From NCBI GenBank assembly GCA_021234155.1, contig JAJEKV010000001.1, positions 28,787,768-28,851,767 of the forward strand: a stretch of DNA of 64,000 nucleotides. Direction: 5' to 3'. The position numbers and the translations under genes are program-made. Below, one piece after another: positions 1 through 12,402 of the stretch. Source of the DNA: Isoetes taiwanensis. Lineage: Eukaryota > Streptophyta > Lycopodiopsida > Isoetales > Isoetaceae. The first letter of the stretch is position 1, and every line of letters begins with the position of its first letter. Under the pieces are notes generated by a model. It did not search any database and was not told where the DNA came from. It worked only from the letters and a program-made list of their open reading frames with translations.

Positions 1-342
1 GATAATTATGTGGCAGCTATATGGAAGGTTTGCAATCGGAATAATATCTCTAATCAAAATTGTATTCTTCTTCTCAAATTGGATTTCAAGCTGCCTTTGA
101 CTCTCTAGGGTGGGACTTTCTTCAATTTCCAATGTCTAAGCTTGGGTTCCCCGACAAGCTAATCAATCTTATCATTGGGTTGAACTCAAGGGCCAAATCG
201 GCCGCTCTAATTAATGGGTGCCCTCCTTTTTCCCTCGTCTCCGTGGTGAGACAAGGCTGCCCCCTTGCTCTTATTTATTTCTCATTGTCACAGACTTCAG
301 ACATATTTTGTTTGCACCACCATAACCTCTTCGTGATTTAGG
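1..342 (+). pseudogene. LINE reverse transcriptase fragment
   Basis: This is part of the reverse transcriptase of a non-LTR retrotransposon, cut by the window edge. The translation shows the palm motif region FQAAFDSLGWDFL, followed by a hydrophobic helix and ING, and then the hallmark VRQGCPLA. Just after CPLA the expected YLFLIVTDF continuation is in another frame, so there is a frameshift near base 270. A stop follows at about 340. The catalytic YADD segment is absent. It is a dead LINE fragment; the exact clade is not determined. Confidence 0.75.
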
Positions 343-440
343 AACTTCAGAGAGCTTGAATAAATCTTATAGAGGTGCTTGGTTCAAAGAAATCTCATTG
401 TGGGGTTTAGACTCCGTCTCTTCTCTTTTTCCCGCTAGCA

Positions 441-1500
441 AAATATTCCTTAACAAAGACACCTAGCATCAAGATGGCTAACCCTCTTTACAAAAAGAAC
501 AAACGGGCATTCCCTTTCCAAAGTGGCCTTTTCTATTACATTTGGGGCACACTTTGCCAATAGCAAATTTCTGATGGGTGAGAATTCTATTGCAATGAAT
601 AATACCCTTGTGGTAAGTTTTATCCGTTTCTGGTACTTGAGTTCAACCAATTGTTTAGTTATTTCTCGCTAGAGCTTCAAGAACTTTTGGATAAATCTGA
701 CTTCACCTCCTAACCCCGAGAACTTGCTTCCTCATCTTTAGATTTCTTTCTTTTTCTTCCCCAGATGGCATAAATTGGAATAGAAGGGTGGTGATCATAA
801 TGTGCATCAAGAGCATCGATAAAATGGGTCATGATTGTGGTGAGGAACATAATGCTTGTCGTGCAAGGTAGAGAGCATCCGAAGTTAAACTGGTTTTGGC
901 AAAGACTTTGTATATGGAATCAAACCCTTCAAAGAAATTTTGAATTTTGAGCAACTTCCTTTGGATATCCGGCCTTCTTCCGCACCATTATTAAACCTTG
1001 CACCATTAACCAAATCTTTTGAGCAGCCTAACTTACCAAATCTATCCGTAAACTTCTTTGACAAGTTCATCCCATGAAGTGGTGCCCATTAACTTTCATA
1101 AGTTAACCAAGCACCAAATTTCACTTTCCTCTTGAAACATTTTTCAAACTCTCTCGAGCTTGCGTACCTTCTTGAAGCCATAGTCTCCGAATAATCCTCA
1201 AAGATTCTCAAGAAGTTGTTAGCACTCATAACCGAATCAAAAAGTAGGCAAAGGAACAGGGACATTCAATTCAAATTGATAAGGCATATTCTCAAGCAAA
1301 GCTACTTTGAGAAACTTGAATGCAATGGCCTTTCTCCGCAAAGATCCGATGCATCAATATCTTCTAACGGGTTCTTGTTCCGCTTGAAATTTTGTTTTAG
1401 AGCCATGAGTTCTCCGAGATCCGTGAAGATCTCTGTGAGGGACCTCCAAGATGTTGACCCCCAACCGCTTAGAGAGTCAAACATTAAGAAGCCAACTTGA
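441..1500 (-). pseudogene. possible decayed gag-like region with two zinc knuckles
   Basis: Read on the minus strand around 470-560, the sequence gives a CPKCNRKGH stretch (C-x2-C-x4-H) followed by a second CxxC...H....C pattern that needs a frameshift. Upstream on the same strand (900-1500) are short lysine- and tryptophan-rich pieces that would suit a gag protein. No continuous reading frame survives and no capsid domain is recognised with certainty. It may equally be LINE ORF1 debris. Confidence 0.3.
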
Positions 1501-3473
1501 GTTTTCACTCAAGTTGGGGTTAGAACCTCCGCATCACTTAAGGTGATCAATCTACACAAGAATTTTCCAAAGAAAAAGCTCGCCACAGAGTTTGCATACC
1601 TTTCCCAATTCCTCGGAATTTGACCCCTTTACTCAAATCGATGCATCTCATAAACAGATTGATTTTCCAGTCGATGACTGTGACTTGTTCTTAAAAGTTG
1701 TAGGCAAGCAAGGGTAAAGATCTTGACCAAGTCCGAAGTTTTGATTTGTGAGATATTCGATCTCAAAAAAGTTAGTCAAATTTTGGTCAATATCAAAAAC
1801 TAAAAACAGAGCTCGAGTTTTGTAACTTGAGTTGTAGGTTGAATTCTTTGAAGAAATTCCAAAACTAAGATGCAATATAGACTTCAAAGGTAAGGTGCAT
1901 GCCAAAATCATGATTTGAATCATTAGAACTATTTTTTTGGCATCGCTTGGATATCAGGGGTCTAAATTTGTATCGCATGTAATGCAAAAATGGTAACTTG
2001 AGTTTGAATGGAATTTTTCGAAATTTTATGCACACAAAAAATAAGATGGGAGATGAAGTGCGTGATGGTCATATGCAGAAAAAATAAAGGAATTCTTTAT
2101 CAGAAAAAATGTTTGTGATGCAAAAATACTAAAGGATCATGACAATGATTTTTTGAATACTTGGCAATCAATTTTCATTGATATGAAGGTAATACAAGGT
2201 GAATAAGGATCTTAGGAACATAGATCAATCATCAAAATAGCTTAGAAGGTCAATAAATAGTATCAAATCAATAATATCACCCAAATTTTCTCGATTAGAC
2301 TGCGGGAACACTCGTGAGACTTCAAAGAACGCTCTTCAAATCATGCTCAAAAGATGTATCAATGTTGAGGTTTGATGCCTGGGCCTTCAAGAAAATTCTT
2401 TTGTCGAATCCCATATCTTAGTTTTCAAATGTTTGCTTAATCTTAGCCTTGATTGGTGGGTTTATTCGGTTCTTAAAGAGCCGAAGGTGAAAATAGGTAG
2501 GTTCCGAGGTCTCAGGTGCCAAATCAAGATTCGAGGTGGAAGCGTAAATTTAGGGTTCTTGGTCAGATTTTTCAGAAATAGCGGATAATGATTCCGTATT
2601 TTCACCGTATATCCATGGAATATGTCAGATTCTTTAATTTTGCAAAGCTAAACCATGGTTTTAAAAGGCCACTTATAGAAAAATTGAAGAGATGGATCAC
2701 TTTAGCAATGGCAACCCTAATTTTTTTCTTGGGAATATGCCAAGTCCTTGGGCATAATGATCGTGAATATTCCATAAGGTATACAAGGGTATGGCATAAT
2801 GGTAAGGAATTGCAAAAGGATTTTGGCTAGGAAAATTGCAAAAAGATGTGGCATAAGAAGTGAAAAGATATGGAGGCAATGGTGGGGGGATAACTCATGG
2901 GGAAATATAGGTGTATTAGAAAAAGGAGAATGGGGCAAAACATAATGAGGTATGCATAATAACAAAAGTAGAGGACGAATTAATGTAAAAGGTTCCATGA
3001 CCTTCAAAAAGCTTTTACATGTGATAGTATGCTTTGGTCTTCATGTAGCCAAATTGAATAATAGAATCCTTGATGGAAACCATCACATAAACTTGCTGTT
3101 GCATAGTATGCATTGTCTTCTTAAGCACTACAACGAAGAATTTCATCCGTATGAGAATGAGAATTCTTATTGATATTAGAATGCATTTTCAAAGAAGAAT
3201 TCAAAAATCAACAACTTTTGCTTACCATTTATGAAAACTCCATCTATAGAAACTAGCAATCTAGCTTTACTATATGTTCGTGAGTAGAACATCTCTCGAC
3301 GAGCTAAGCAAATAAGAAATAAGATATGGCATGCATGGCCGTGACATTAAAACCCGCAAGTCAGCTATGGCAACATTATAGACACTCATTTTTCCATAAT
3401 AACAAGCATCAACATTAGTTCTACAATGCCATACAACTCCGAGCTCAAGGAGGAGAGAAAAGTTCTTAGATAC
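1501..3473. other. AT-rich stretch without recognisable gene
   Basis: Only short, unconvincing open frames occur here, for example about 80 codons near 2590-2830. I see no domain motif, tRNA, LTR end or long repeat. Confidence 0.5.
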
Positions 3474-4420
3474 TTACCGACACCACTTCCTCTCGACTAT
3501 GTGATAGAATCGCCTAGGATCGCCCCTAGGTGCATATAATCGCCGGGGGTCTCTGCATGACCTTTGTTTCAAAAGCATGTATCTCTTGTGCATCTTGTGC
3601 ATAGAAGGCATGGAAGATTGTGAAACATTATAAATGAGTAACCAAAGGAAATCAAGATAGAACATCCAATATATCCTCCAATGGCGTATTTGTCCCGTGG
3701 AAGAAAATCATCCTTTCAAAAAGAAATTATACATTTAGTGAACGGTCGCTGAAATGTAGGAATGTAACATGACAAGCAAAGATTACCGCAAAATTACCGA
3801 ATGGATCACGCACCAAAAATTACCGAATGGATCACGCCCCGCATATTCTATTGCCAAATTAAGAGACATACATCGAAAGCGTAAGCAATAGCATAGCAAA
3901 GCAACCCGCTTTCTAAAATAGCTCCTACTAGAAAAGGGAATTTTACAGCCAATATTGCCATCATTGAAGCAACACCGGAGCCAAGAGAATGGCCTACAAA
4001 TATGAGTGTTTCAACACCGAGCTTTGAGTTTACGCCTCGTTGTTTAGCAACCAGAAAGCAGCTCTCGGCAGCCATGGTGCACATAACCCTCATTAATCTT
4101 TGTTTCCCTAACTTGTTGTCCCAAAAAGACAAAATAATCTATTTCTCTCAAGATTAAAGGCCTCTCATAGCCAACACAATTTCTGTCATGATCAAGATAA
4201 ATGAGATAGGGGAGGCACAATTTCTTTCTTGGCAAGTGTGGTTCACCTTTTATGCACGCTTTCAAGTTTTATTTGGTATCCACCAGGAGGGGCCCATTCG
4301 ATGACTTAGATCCTGTTCATACACGCCTAAAGTAAACCCGCATTACGCGAGGAACTGGGTTCAATTCATCTCGCTTGCAGCCAATTCCCATGAATTGCTA
4401 TCCCGATCACCGGTGCAAAA
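3474..4420 (-). pseudogene. class-3 lipase / calmodulin-binding heat-shock protein-like pseudogene
   Basis: This is a relic of the plant class-3 lipase family that includes calmodulin-binding heat-shock proteins (serine hydrolases resembling diacylglycerol lipase). Read on the minus strand, family landmarks appear in the right order. They are an APPGGYQIK piece near 4290, a YLDHDRN piece near 4200, DNKLGKQ and NEGYVHHG near 4100-4140, and the nucleophile elbow GHSLGSGVASM near 3980. CYAIA lies near 3900, and RDPRRLYAP then YHIVERKWCR at 3478-3565. The pieces switch frame at least four times between 4090 and 4400, so it cannot be translated as one exon. The 3' exon ends in a good splice donor (GTAAGT) at about 3477, and I found no convincing downstream exon. 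The RDPRR segment is duplicated internally (RDPRRLYAP then GDPRRFY). Calling it a pseudogene assumes the frameshifts are real. Confidence 0.72.
3785..3838. repeat. short tandem duplication
   Basis: Two adjacent copies of a unit of about 26 bp contain AAATTACCGAATGGATCACGC and differ by one or two bases. Confidence 0.7.
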
Positions 4421-5258
4421 AATAAACAATACACCGCTTCCGCAATAGGGACTCCCAAAAAGGACATAAAGGTTTAAGGCGGAGCTCAAGAGCGTGACCT
4501 CCAATACGCTCATGATGTTCCATTTCGAAAAAATCACATCGAGGCCACATTCGCATCAATGAAGGGCTCCAAAAAGGCGCCGAAAGGCCCATCCCGAAAT
4601 TGGGTTCCAATTTCTTCAAACCATAATCAAACCTTACACCAGCGGTGGCCTGCATGAAAGCGGGAGAGAAACGAAGAGATGGGTTGAAGGAAAGGGGCAA
4701 GGAAGAGCGCCAGAGGTGCGTGTGGGCAGGGCGATCATGCCAAAATTTGTCGCAAAGGGGGGCATCCTGTGGTTCCGGATCAAGGAAACATAAGCCGAGA
4801 GCAAAAGCAGGGGGGGGAGCAAGGGAAGCCATAACCAGGGCCAAGGGAAGGAGCAAGGATACGCAAGGAAGGGCGGATTCTTCCCTCCGTGGCTCGGGCC
4901 GGCGAAAAGAGTACTAACTGACTGTTCCGCTTGCATCATTCAAACAAGTTCCGCCGCCTTCCCTCGCCCATACCCTTATTTGCTCAAATTTTTTGCTTGA
5001 AGCCATATCCGAGTTTGATAAAGAAATTTCTAACCCTAAAATTCCTCGCATGCCATCTAGACCACTAATAATACCACCACCGCCAAAAAAAAAAAAAAAA
5101 AAAAAAAAACATGGGTGCCCACCATTGAAAGAAAACATGAAAACACTATTTGTGTATATGCTCTAGATGTAAATGCGCATTAGTACATCAATTGAAATAC
5201 ACCACAAAATCATAGCAAAACCTTAGTGAAAAGCGTACAAAAATACAAAAGTAACCCC
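4421..5258. other. non-coding stretch with a 25-base poly(A) run
   Basis: No supported gene. The open frames on both strands near 4410-4940 lie in GC-richer sequence and show no motif. A run of 25 A occurs at 5085-5109; it could be an old retrotransposition tail, but no LINE coding sequence adjoins it. Confidence 0.5.
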
Positions 5259-5870
5259 CAACACAAACCATTAACATCCAACATATAAAAATTAAATCCC
5301 CCAACACATAACATCCAACACATAACAACCATTGACATTAACAATCAACACATAACTACCATTGACATTAATTAACACAACCATTGGGTCCAGCACATTT
5401 AAATTAAAATCCCCCTTAAACCCCCTTTGGTTTGGGTGCATATTCACACGGGGGGTGACTCCGGGCAACGAGAGCTGTTGGATAGGCATATTCGCCCCTT
5501 ATTCCTTAATCTATACCGTACATAAAGTTCCTCGTTTGTGGGGTATGCAAGTACAAAATTTGCTATACTATATAACAAGATTCAAGAAAATACTATAAGA
5601 TTTCAAGCGTAATACTATATGGTGTTGATTTCAGACGCAAAATACAATTATGAAGGCTCTACGCCCCCTACGCCACCCCCGTGTGAATATGCACCCAAAC
5701 CAAAGGGGGTTTAAGGGGATTTTAATTTAAATGTGCTGGACCCAATGGTTGTGTTAATTAATGTCAATGGTAGTTATGTGTTGATTGTTAATGTCAATGG
5801 TTGTTATGTGTTGGTTGTTATGTGTTGGGGGATTTAATTTTTATATGTTGGATGTTAATGGTTTGTGTTG
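5259..5870. mobile_element. foldback element (long terminal inverted repeats)
   Basis: The left arm (5259-5457) and right arm (5674-5870) are near-perfect reverse complements over about 197 bp, joined by a 216-bp centre. The arms run from AACACAAACCATTAAC at the outer end to GTGCATATTCACACGGGG at the inner end, with only a few mismatches and small indels. There is no coding capacity, which fits a foldback or MITE-type non-autonomous DNA element. Confidence 0.8.
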
Positions 5871-7070
5871 CAAAAATTTTTGGCCCCTTCTGGCCTTAGG
5901 ACGTCCCCTGGTGTGACAAAAACTTTAGAATTCAAACCAGAAAAAAACTAGAACTCATTTGAGGCTTTCATCACCTGTAGCTTTTGAATTTGATCACAAT
6001 AAAACAAATAGAACATAAAGTAAAATTTACCATAAAGATAGAGCAGATTGATCCCTTATTCTGAAAGTCATAAAGTTTGCAACACAAAGAAAACCCCCTG
6101 TTATTATGCTACATATTGTTACTTCCGCTACAACTATTTCTCTTTCACAATGACACCATTGTTTATCAATCCATATGATTTTGGATGCTCCATCTCTAGC
6201 TTAAAGGTAATGCATGATTCACCTTACGGTTTGATTAAAGTTCCAAACCTACAATCTAAATGCATTCTTGTGGCCACTGTTTGACTGATCTACGTGACAT
6301 GGAAAAGGGCGTGGAATAATCCACATGTTGTGTGCATAAGAATCCATTTGTTGATTGAAGCTAAAGGCTGGCTACTATGAAATAACATTAGTCGGAGTAG
6401 AATAGATATGATTTACTTCTTGCCACCCATCAACTCTTAGAGTTGGTGTGAGTCAAGCACGTCCATGCTTGGTCATAAGCTTTTAGAAGACAAAATGAAC
6501 AATCCGGCAGCCAGGAATATCCAAGAGTTGGAAGCAAACAGAGGGCCTAAACTTGAATCTGCAGCAAATCTTAGGAAGGAAACAAAAGGGGGTTTTGCAG
6601 CACTACATTGTAGAATCAGGAAACCAATACCTTGTAAAAAAAACATTATGCTAACTGAAGAAACATTAAAAAACAAATACCTTTGTAAGTGTGAGCAAAA
6701 AATCCATCTCGTGGTAGTAAAATCCACTCCGGCAATACGAATCCAAGAGGGCAAGTACACATGCATATGCACACATGCACATACATGCACACATGCACTT
6801 GCACTTGCACATGCACATGCACACACATGCACATGCATGTGCACATGCACATGCATACACATGCGCAGGTGTTCATGCACAAACACATATGCAGAGAAAG
6901 ACAACAACCCTCGGATTGTTCCCACCAACGAAAATCAACGTCCCATAAATGGTGCACTCTAGAAATACTATTTAGTACACCTCAACGAATACAACAACGA
7001 AATCATAGAAAAACCATGTGAAAAAGCGTATAAAAATCTAAAAGTAACCCCCTGTTATTGTGCTACATAT
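5871..7070. other. non-coding flank with diverged repeats and a microsatellite
   Basis: No gene is supported; the long open frames at 6465-6960 come from the microsatellite at 6757-6870. About 80 bp at 6975-7070 resemble 5185-5266 continued by 6090-6115. This looks like a paralogous copy of the site that elsewhere is interrupted by the foldback element. Confidence 0.5.
6757..6870. repeat. (CACATG)n-type microsatellite
   Basis: Imperfect alternating CACATG, TGCACA and CTTGCA units run for about 110 bases. They create spurious open frames of Cys/His/Met on both strands. Confidence 0.9.
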
Positions 7071-7574
7071 TCAGAGCTTGGGGTTTGAACCCAAGTATGC
7101 CAAGTCTCTGTCTCCTTCAAACCCACCCGCTCCTAAAACTGCATACACACACCTGTATCTGCACTCAGCTCCTTATTTTCTATCACCATCATTCATCTAT
7201 ATATTTTCTTATCAACCTGGATATATCCACATGTCAAATCGTGCATGCCCCTCCTATAGAAAGTTTTCCAACTTACCTAAATAATAGGATGCCCTGCTGT
7301 CCTTAAGTTCCAGCTATCAAAGTCGTTGACTTTGACCCATTTGACCAGTCAAAACCCTAAGTGGCGGGCAGGGGGTATCACGCATTTTCTGGCGGCCGTA
7401 GCAACGTCTGGGTAGTACCTGCCCACCACTTTTCAACTTCTATGTTTTTTTCTTGCATTCACTGCCACTGCTTCTCATGAATGCTTGTATGAATCCTCAT
7501 TAGCCTAGGGGAGCCAAGATGTGGTCACTAATCCCCTTATATGCTCGAATATCACATGACACATAATTTTAACA
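7071..7574 (-). repeat. copia 3' LTR
   Basis: These 504 bases are almost identical to the 512-bp LTRs at 24999-25510 and 33493-34004, but the terminal TGTTAGAA is missing at the left end. The other end reads TTTTAACA, and the purine-rich GAAGGGGGAA tract adjoins it on the minus strand. Confidence 0.9.
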
Positions 7575-9442
7575 TTCCCCCTTCATGTGATATTCCTTGT
7601 TGTCACAGTGTAGTAAACTTCTTAATTCCACAAATCTGGACAATGGTAAGGCTTTTGTAAGTATATCTGCTCGTTGATCTTGTGAACTAACATAAGTTAA
7701 ATGCACCTGATCCTTCTTTACCATATCCCTGATAAAATGAACCTCCATATCAATATGTTTTGATCTTTCATGCAGAATTGGGTTTTTTGTCATAGCAATA
7801 CAACTAGTATTATCACAATAAATGATTGTTGGTCCTCTTTGAGCAAATCCAAATTCTGCCATAAGCCTTCTTTCCCAAATAAGTTCCTTAGTCAAGAGGG
7901 TCACTGAAGTTGTACTCGGCTTGAAAGACTAGATAAAGCAATGTTTGCTTTTGCTTCTTGCACTTCCAAGCAACCGGGGCTCCACCTAATAAAATAACAT
8001 ACCTCAAGTTGATTTTCGCTTATCTAAATCTCCTCCCCAATCAAAGATCACAATAAGCCCGCAATTGCAAGTTGGTTCCATTAAATACTATACCAAAATG
8101 CATTGTACCTTTCAAGTATTTGAGAATCCTTTTGCTGCATTCCGGTGTCCTTTACCAGCCTTGTCATTGTACCTACTGAGAATATTAACTTGCAAATGCA
8201 ATGTCAGGCCTAGTACAATTGGCTACATAGGACAAACAACCAATCAAACTTCGTAAGGTATTTTCTCCATTTGTTTGCTTTCTTTTACGTCTTTGGGCTC
8301 ATATCTGCCGAGAAATTCGTGGACTTAACCATAGGAGTATATGCCATATTGCAATCTTCCATATGAAATTTCTTCAACATGTTTTGAATATGCCCTTGTT
8401 GACTCAAAGCTAATATCTTGTGATTTACGTCCCTGTAAACATCTATGCCCGAAACCTCTTTAATTCTCCAAGATCACTCATTTGGAATCGCTTTTTTAAG
8501 ATATCTTTGCAATGATTTAGTACTTGAGTTCCCTTTGATATCATAATATTGTCATCAACATATAAAGCAATAATGCACCAGGCATCTCCCATTTTGAACC
8601 TATAGATATTACCATCATAATTGAGCTTCTCAAAACCTTGTTCTACAAGATATCCATCCATACATTTATACCATTCCCTAGGAGACTGTTTAAGACCATA
8701 GACTGCTCTATTCAACTTCCAAATTTTTCCTTTGTCCTCTTCAAACCCAAAAGTGTGTCTTAAATAAATTTCCTCCTCTAATTTAGCATTCAAGAATGCT
8801 GTACTTACATCCATATGATGGATTTCAAGGTCACAAGCATTAGCAATAGCTAATAACATTCTTAAACTATTTATCTTTACCAATGGTGAGAATGTTTCAT
8901 CAAAATCTTCCCCTTTTTTCTGTGTAAAGCCCTGTGCAACAAGTCTGGCTTTGAATTTCTTAGTATTTTTGTCTACTCCTGGTTTTATTCTATAGATCCA
9001 CTTACTTCCAACTATATTCTTATCAGAAGGAATATCTACCACTGTATAAGTGTTTGTTCTTTTGAATGCTCTCATTTCTTCTTCCATAGCACATTTTCTT
9101 TCCATTCATATCTTGAACTGCCTCCATATAATTTTGTGGAATCTTGTCTGTTTCAAGTATCAAAATGTCAAATACAGTATTAATTTCTCCTACCTGAGAT
9201 CTAAGTCTTTTACTTTTCCCAAGTTCAGTTCTACCATGAGACTCTAAATTATGTTTGGCTTCTTCTGCCAACATTTGAGCTTCTGTTCGTCTGGGTTTTC
9301 TTTTTGGTCTATCAGATTTATCACCCTCTGCCTCTTGGTGTTCAATCTCTTGCTCAGCACTTGATTCCACTTCTGGCTCAACAACATTACTTGGAATCAT
9401 TTCTGACTCATTATCAGAGTCACTCAAATCTACCTGCTTCAA
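7575..9442 (-). pseudogene. copia pol, reverse transcriptase and RNase H part
   Basis: This is the C-terminal half of the copia polyprotein. The acidic linker lies at 9023-9442. The RT domain (8443-9105) shows KWIYRIK, ARLVAQGF, the D of MDVSTAFLNA, AVYGLKQSPREWY and the catalytic YVDD. The RNase H end (7569-7904) has the family-typical YCDN and ADILTKAL motifs. A stop lies at about 9466, a frameshift around 9060, and several lesions between 7905 and 8443 where RT passes into RNase H. The protein normally copies the element RNA and removes the RNA strand; this copy cannot make it in one piece. Confidence 0.88.
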
Positions 9443-9465
9443 TCCTTGAGTTTTCTCCTCTTCAC

Positions 9466-10752
9466 TTATTGACTGATTTGCTTCTTCAATACTATCTTTC
9501 CTTTCACTTTCACATCTTCAGTATTTATCTTGGAAATTTTCCTATAAAATTCATTTTCATTGAAGACCACATCTCTACTCACTATAATTTTTCTTCTAGC
9601 AGGATCATATAATCTGAATGCTTTCGAGTTAGAATCATACCCTACTAGATAAGATATGTATGCTCCATCATCCAACTTTTTCCTTAGTTCTTCAGGCACA
9701 TGTACAAAGCATAAACACCCATATGCTTTTAATCTATCATAAGAAGGTGACTTACCAGACCAAAGCATTTCTGGAATTGCACCTTTAATACTTGATGAAG
9801 GTAACAAGTTTTGAATGTAGACAGCCGTCTTCACAGCTTCATCCCATAAATAATTTGGTAAGCCAGAGTACTTCAACATGGACCTCACAACATCAAGCAA
9901 TGTTCTATTTTTCCTTTCTGCAACTCCATTTTGTTGTGGTGAGTATCTGCATGTCAATTGCCTCCTGATTCCCCTGTTTGCACAAAAAGCTTTAAATTCA
10001 TCAGAGATATATTCATCTCCTCTGTCTGACCTTATGCACTTTATTTTCCTTCCAGTTTCTAGCTCGGTTTCAGCAGTAAATAACTTCAAAGCATCACAAG
10101 CTTGGTCTTTTGTTTTCAAAATATAACACTTGGTTTTTCTGCTGAAATCATCAATAAAGCTCATGAAATATCTATGCCCACTCAAACTAGTAACATTTAT
10201 AGGACCACATAAATCTGTGTGCACCAAATCCAAAATGCCCTTTGCTCTTTTGTGTGACCTTTTAAATGGCAATCTTGATTGCTTTCCAAGTTGACAGCCC
10301 CCACATAAGAACTTTTCATTTTGTACCTTGGCAGATATTAATCCCTTTTCTCCAAGTCTTTTAATTGTTGCAGCATTTACATGACATAATCTGTTATGCC
10401 ATATTTTCACATCTGAATATTCCACAAGGTTAATTTCATGAAGATGCTCCATATCCAATCCAAAGAGATTACCAACTCTTTTGCCAATAAACTTTAATTC
10501 ACCATTAAGAAATACTTTACAATGGATCTGTTCAAACAGTACTTTATATCCCAAATCCACAAGCTGGCATACGGATATGAGATTTCTAACAAGACTAGGC
10601 ACACACAAAACATCTCTCAATTTTACAGTTTTGCCAATTAAGTCAAACAACTCTAAAACTCCGGTATCTTCTATTTTCTTCAAACCCCCATCACCAAGTT
10701 GCACATGTCCTTCCTTCTTTTCCCAATCCTTAAGCATATGCAAGTCACACAT
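9466..10752 (-). pseudogene. copia pol, protease end and integrase part
   Basis: An open frame contains the GAG-pre-integrase zinc module (HVNAATIKRLG, then CGGCQLGKQ) and a full integrase core. The catalytic triad is visible as D in VHTDLCGP, D in IRSDRGDEY and E in NGVAERKNRT, followed by the downstream YGCLCFVHVPE segment typical of copia. At 10752 the frame is cut by the gypsy LTR and resumes at 23856, which carries the protease active site DSGA. The only lesion in this part, apart from the insertion, is the stop at its end. Confidence 0.9.
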
Positions 10753-12402
10753 TGTGACGCTCCCTGCTAAACATACGGCGCCCAGCCGTATACCCGGCAG
10801 GAAATCCCCCATCCGGCTCAGCAACCGCATGGGCCCTTCGTCTACCCCGCACTCTCGAGGTGACTCTTAGTGCGGGGAGGGAACACGAAGGTGTCTTGCG
10901 CGCCCTTCCCCCATGGGCTCCTATAACAGCGGAAGCGACAACACGTCATAACTAGCATAAAACATATACAAATACTACCTCGGAGGGTAGTGCATCGCAC
11001 ATAAACCAATGCATAGATGATAATCACGACTCATAAAACAGGAGAGCTCCTACCCCGGCTCAGACTCGTAAGGAGGGTGACTGACCGGCTAGGCCTCAAG
11101 ATAGAGCAGACCGAGTCATGGCGATGGCGAGGGCTGGCATAGAACAATGGCTAGGGTTGACCACTCCATCCGCCCCTCACATGCATACTTTGCGGATGGG
11201 CTAGATCAGGCTCGACAGGGACTCTAGCCTTCCTGGATCGCAATCCCATGGCATCACCCATCGGGACTACTCCAGGTTGCATCTCCCTGGTCCGATGAGG
11301 CAGGAAGGGTTGCATCTCCCCTTCCCAGGGTCTAGAGGTGCCGTGGGCGGCTAGAGAATCGTGGCGACACACGATTCGTACCCGACTGAACCCCCCAAAA
11401 TGAGAGCCAAGCCAACACTTGCAGCTCTCCGAGAGGGTGGCAACACCATTGCCCCGGGAGGTGTCGGACCCATGCTCGCCCCCACACGGGTGACCCACCA
11501 TAAGCCTAGCCCACTATGGGATCCCCCTCGGCCCCCACTTTCGGCGGGGATCCTCCCTCCACTTTCCCTCTAGCCCCCAAGTATCCGGTGCTGAGTCATA
11601 TCATAGCCTCAATAGCCCGGTGGGCTCCTATGCACAGGCCGCAACTAATAGGAACTAAGGGATCTACTCTAGGAGCATACTACATATGGCCCTAGGTCTC
11701 TACCCCCTTCCCAATACAAGAGGAGCAAACATGATCAACCAATCATCACATAATCATCACATCATGAGAGTAATCATAAGAAGAACATCTTAACCTAATC
11801 ATACAACTAACTAATAGTTAGGGTTCCTTGATTAGGGTTCAAGATGTTGAATATGGGTTCTAGGATGGCTCTACTCTAGATACAAAATACTAGCACATCC
11901 GGGAATGCTAATCCCGGATGAGCTATCACAACTACTATCCTACATACCTGCTCCCTCGATGCTCTCCCTCCGGATCCGGGCCTCCATGGTCTTCGGCTCA
12001 CAAGCTGCTGTTCCTACTCCAAGAACGGGTCTACCCTGCTGGGGCTGCTGCACCAGCCTATGCCACAACGAACGAGGTTCGAAACGGGGTTTCGAACAAG
12101 TAGGTGAGTCTCGGGGTGCTAGGGCTGGAAAGAGGTCTAGGGTTAGGGTTTATGCCTATATAAGTTAGGTCCACCTAGGATGCCACGGGCACCAATTGAG
12201 TCCCGTGTGGCGGTGCCCCCCAATAGGTTAAGGCCACGTGGATAATGGTCTAAGCCTATGGTTGGCTAAGTTATGAGAATAACTTAGCCATGCCCCCTAG
12301 TGCCACAATCTATGGTATACAAGGCTATAAGGATAGACTTGTATGGTGACGGATCCAGGAATATACGTATTTATGGCGTATATTCCCCTGGACCGAATCA
12401 CA
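10753..12402 (-). repeat. gypsy 3' LTR
   Basis: This 1650-bp repeat matches 22211-23850 throughout. Differences are mainly 1-3 base indels in G- and C-rich runs around 11160-11580 and 11900-12230. Confidence 0.93.

Noticed and set aside
4407-4939. Three overlapping ORFs of 90-149 codons
   Set aside because: They are frame shadows in a GC-richer patch; no motif. Only the part below about 4420 aligns by eye with the lipase family.
5085-5109. Poly(A) run as the 3' end of a retrotransposed gene
   Set aside because: No coding sequence or target duplication adjoins it on either strand.
6465-6962. 165- and 151-codon overlapping ORFs on both strands
   Set aside because: Their length comes from the CACATG microsatellite; no domain and low-complexity His/Cys/Met products.
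7058-7306. Repeated plus-strand ORFs (also at 25014 and 33508) that look like a conserved small protein
   Set aside because: They lie inside the copia LTR, so their conservation reflects LTR identity, not protein function.
10842-11027. Repeated 61-codon minus-strand ORF (also at 22300-22485)
   Set aside because: It is part of the gypsy LTR and conserved only as DNA; no start context or domain.
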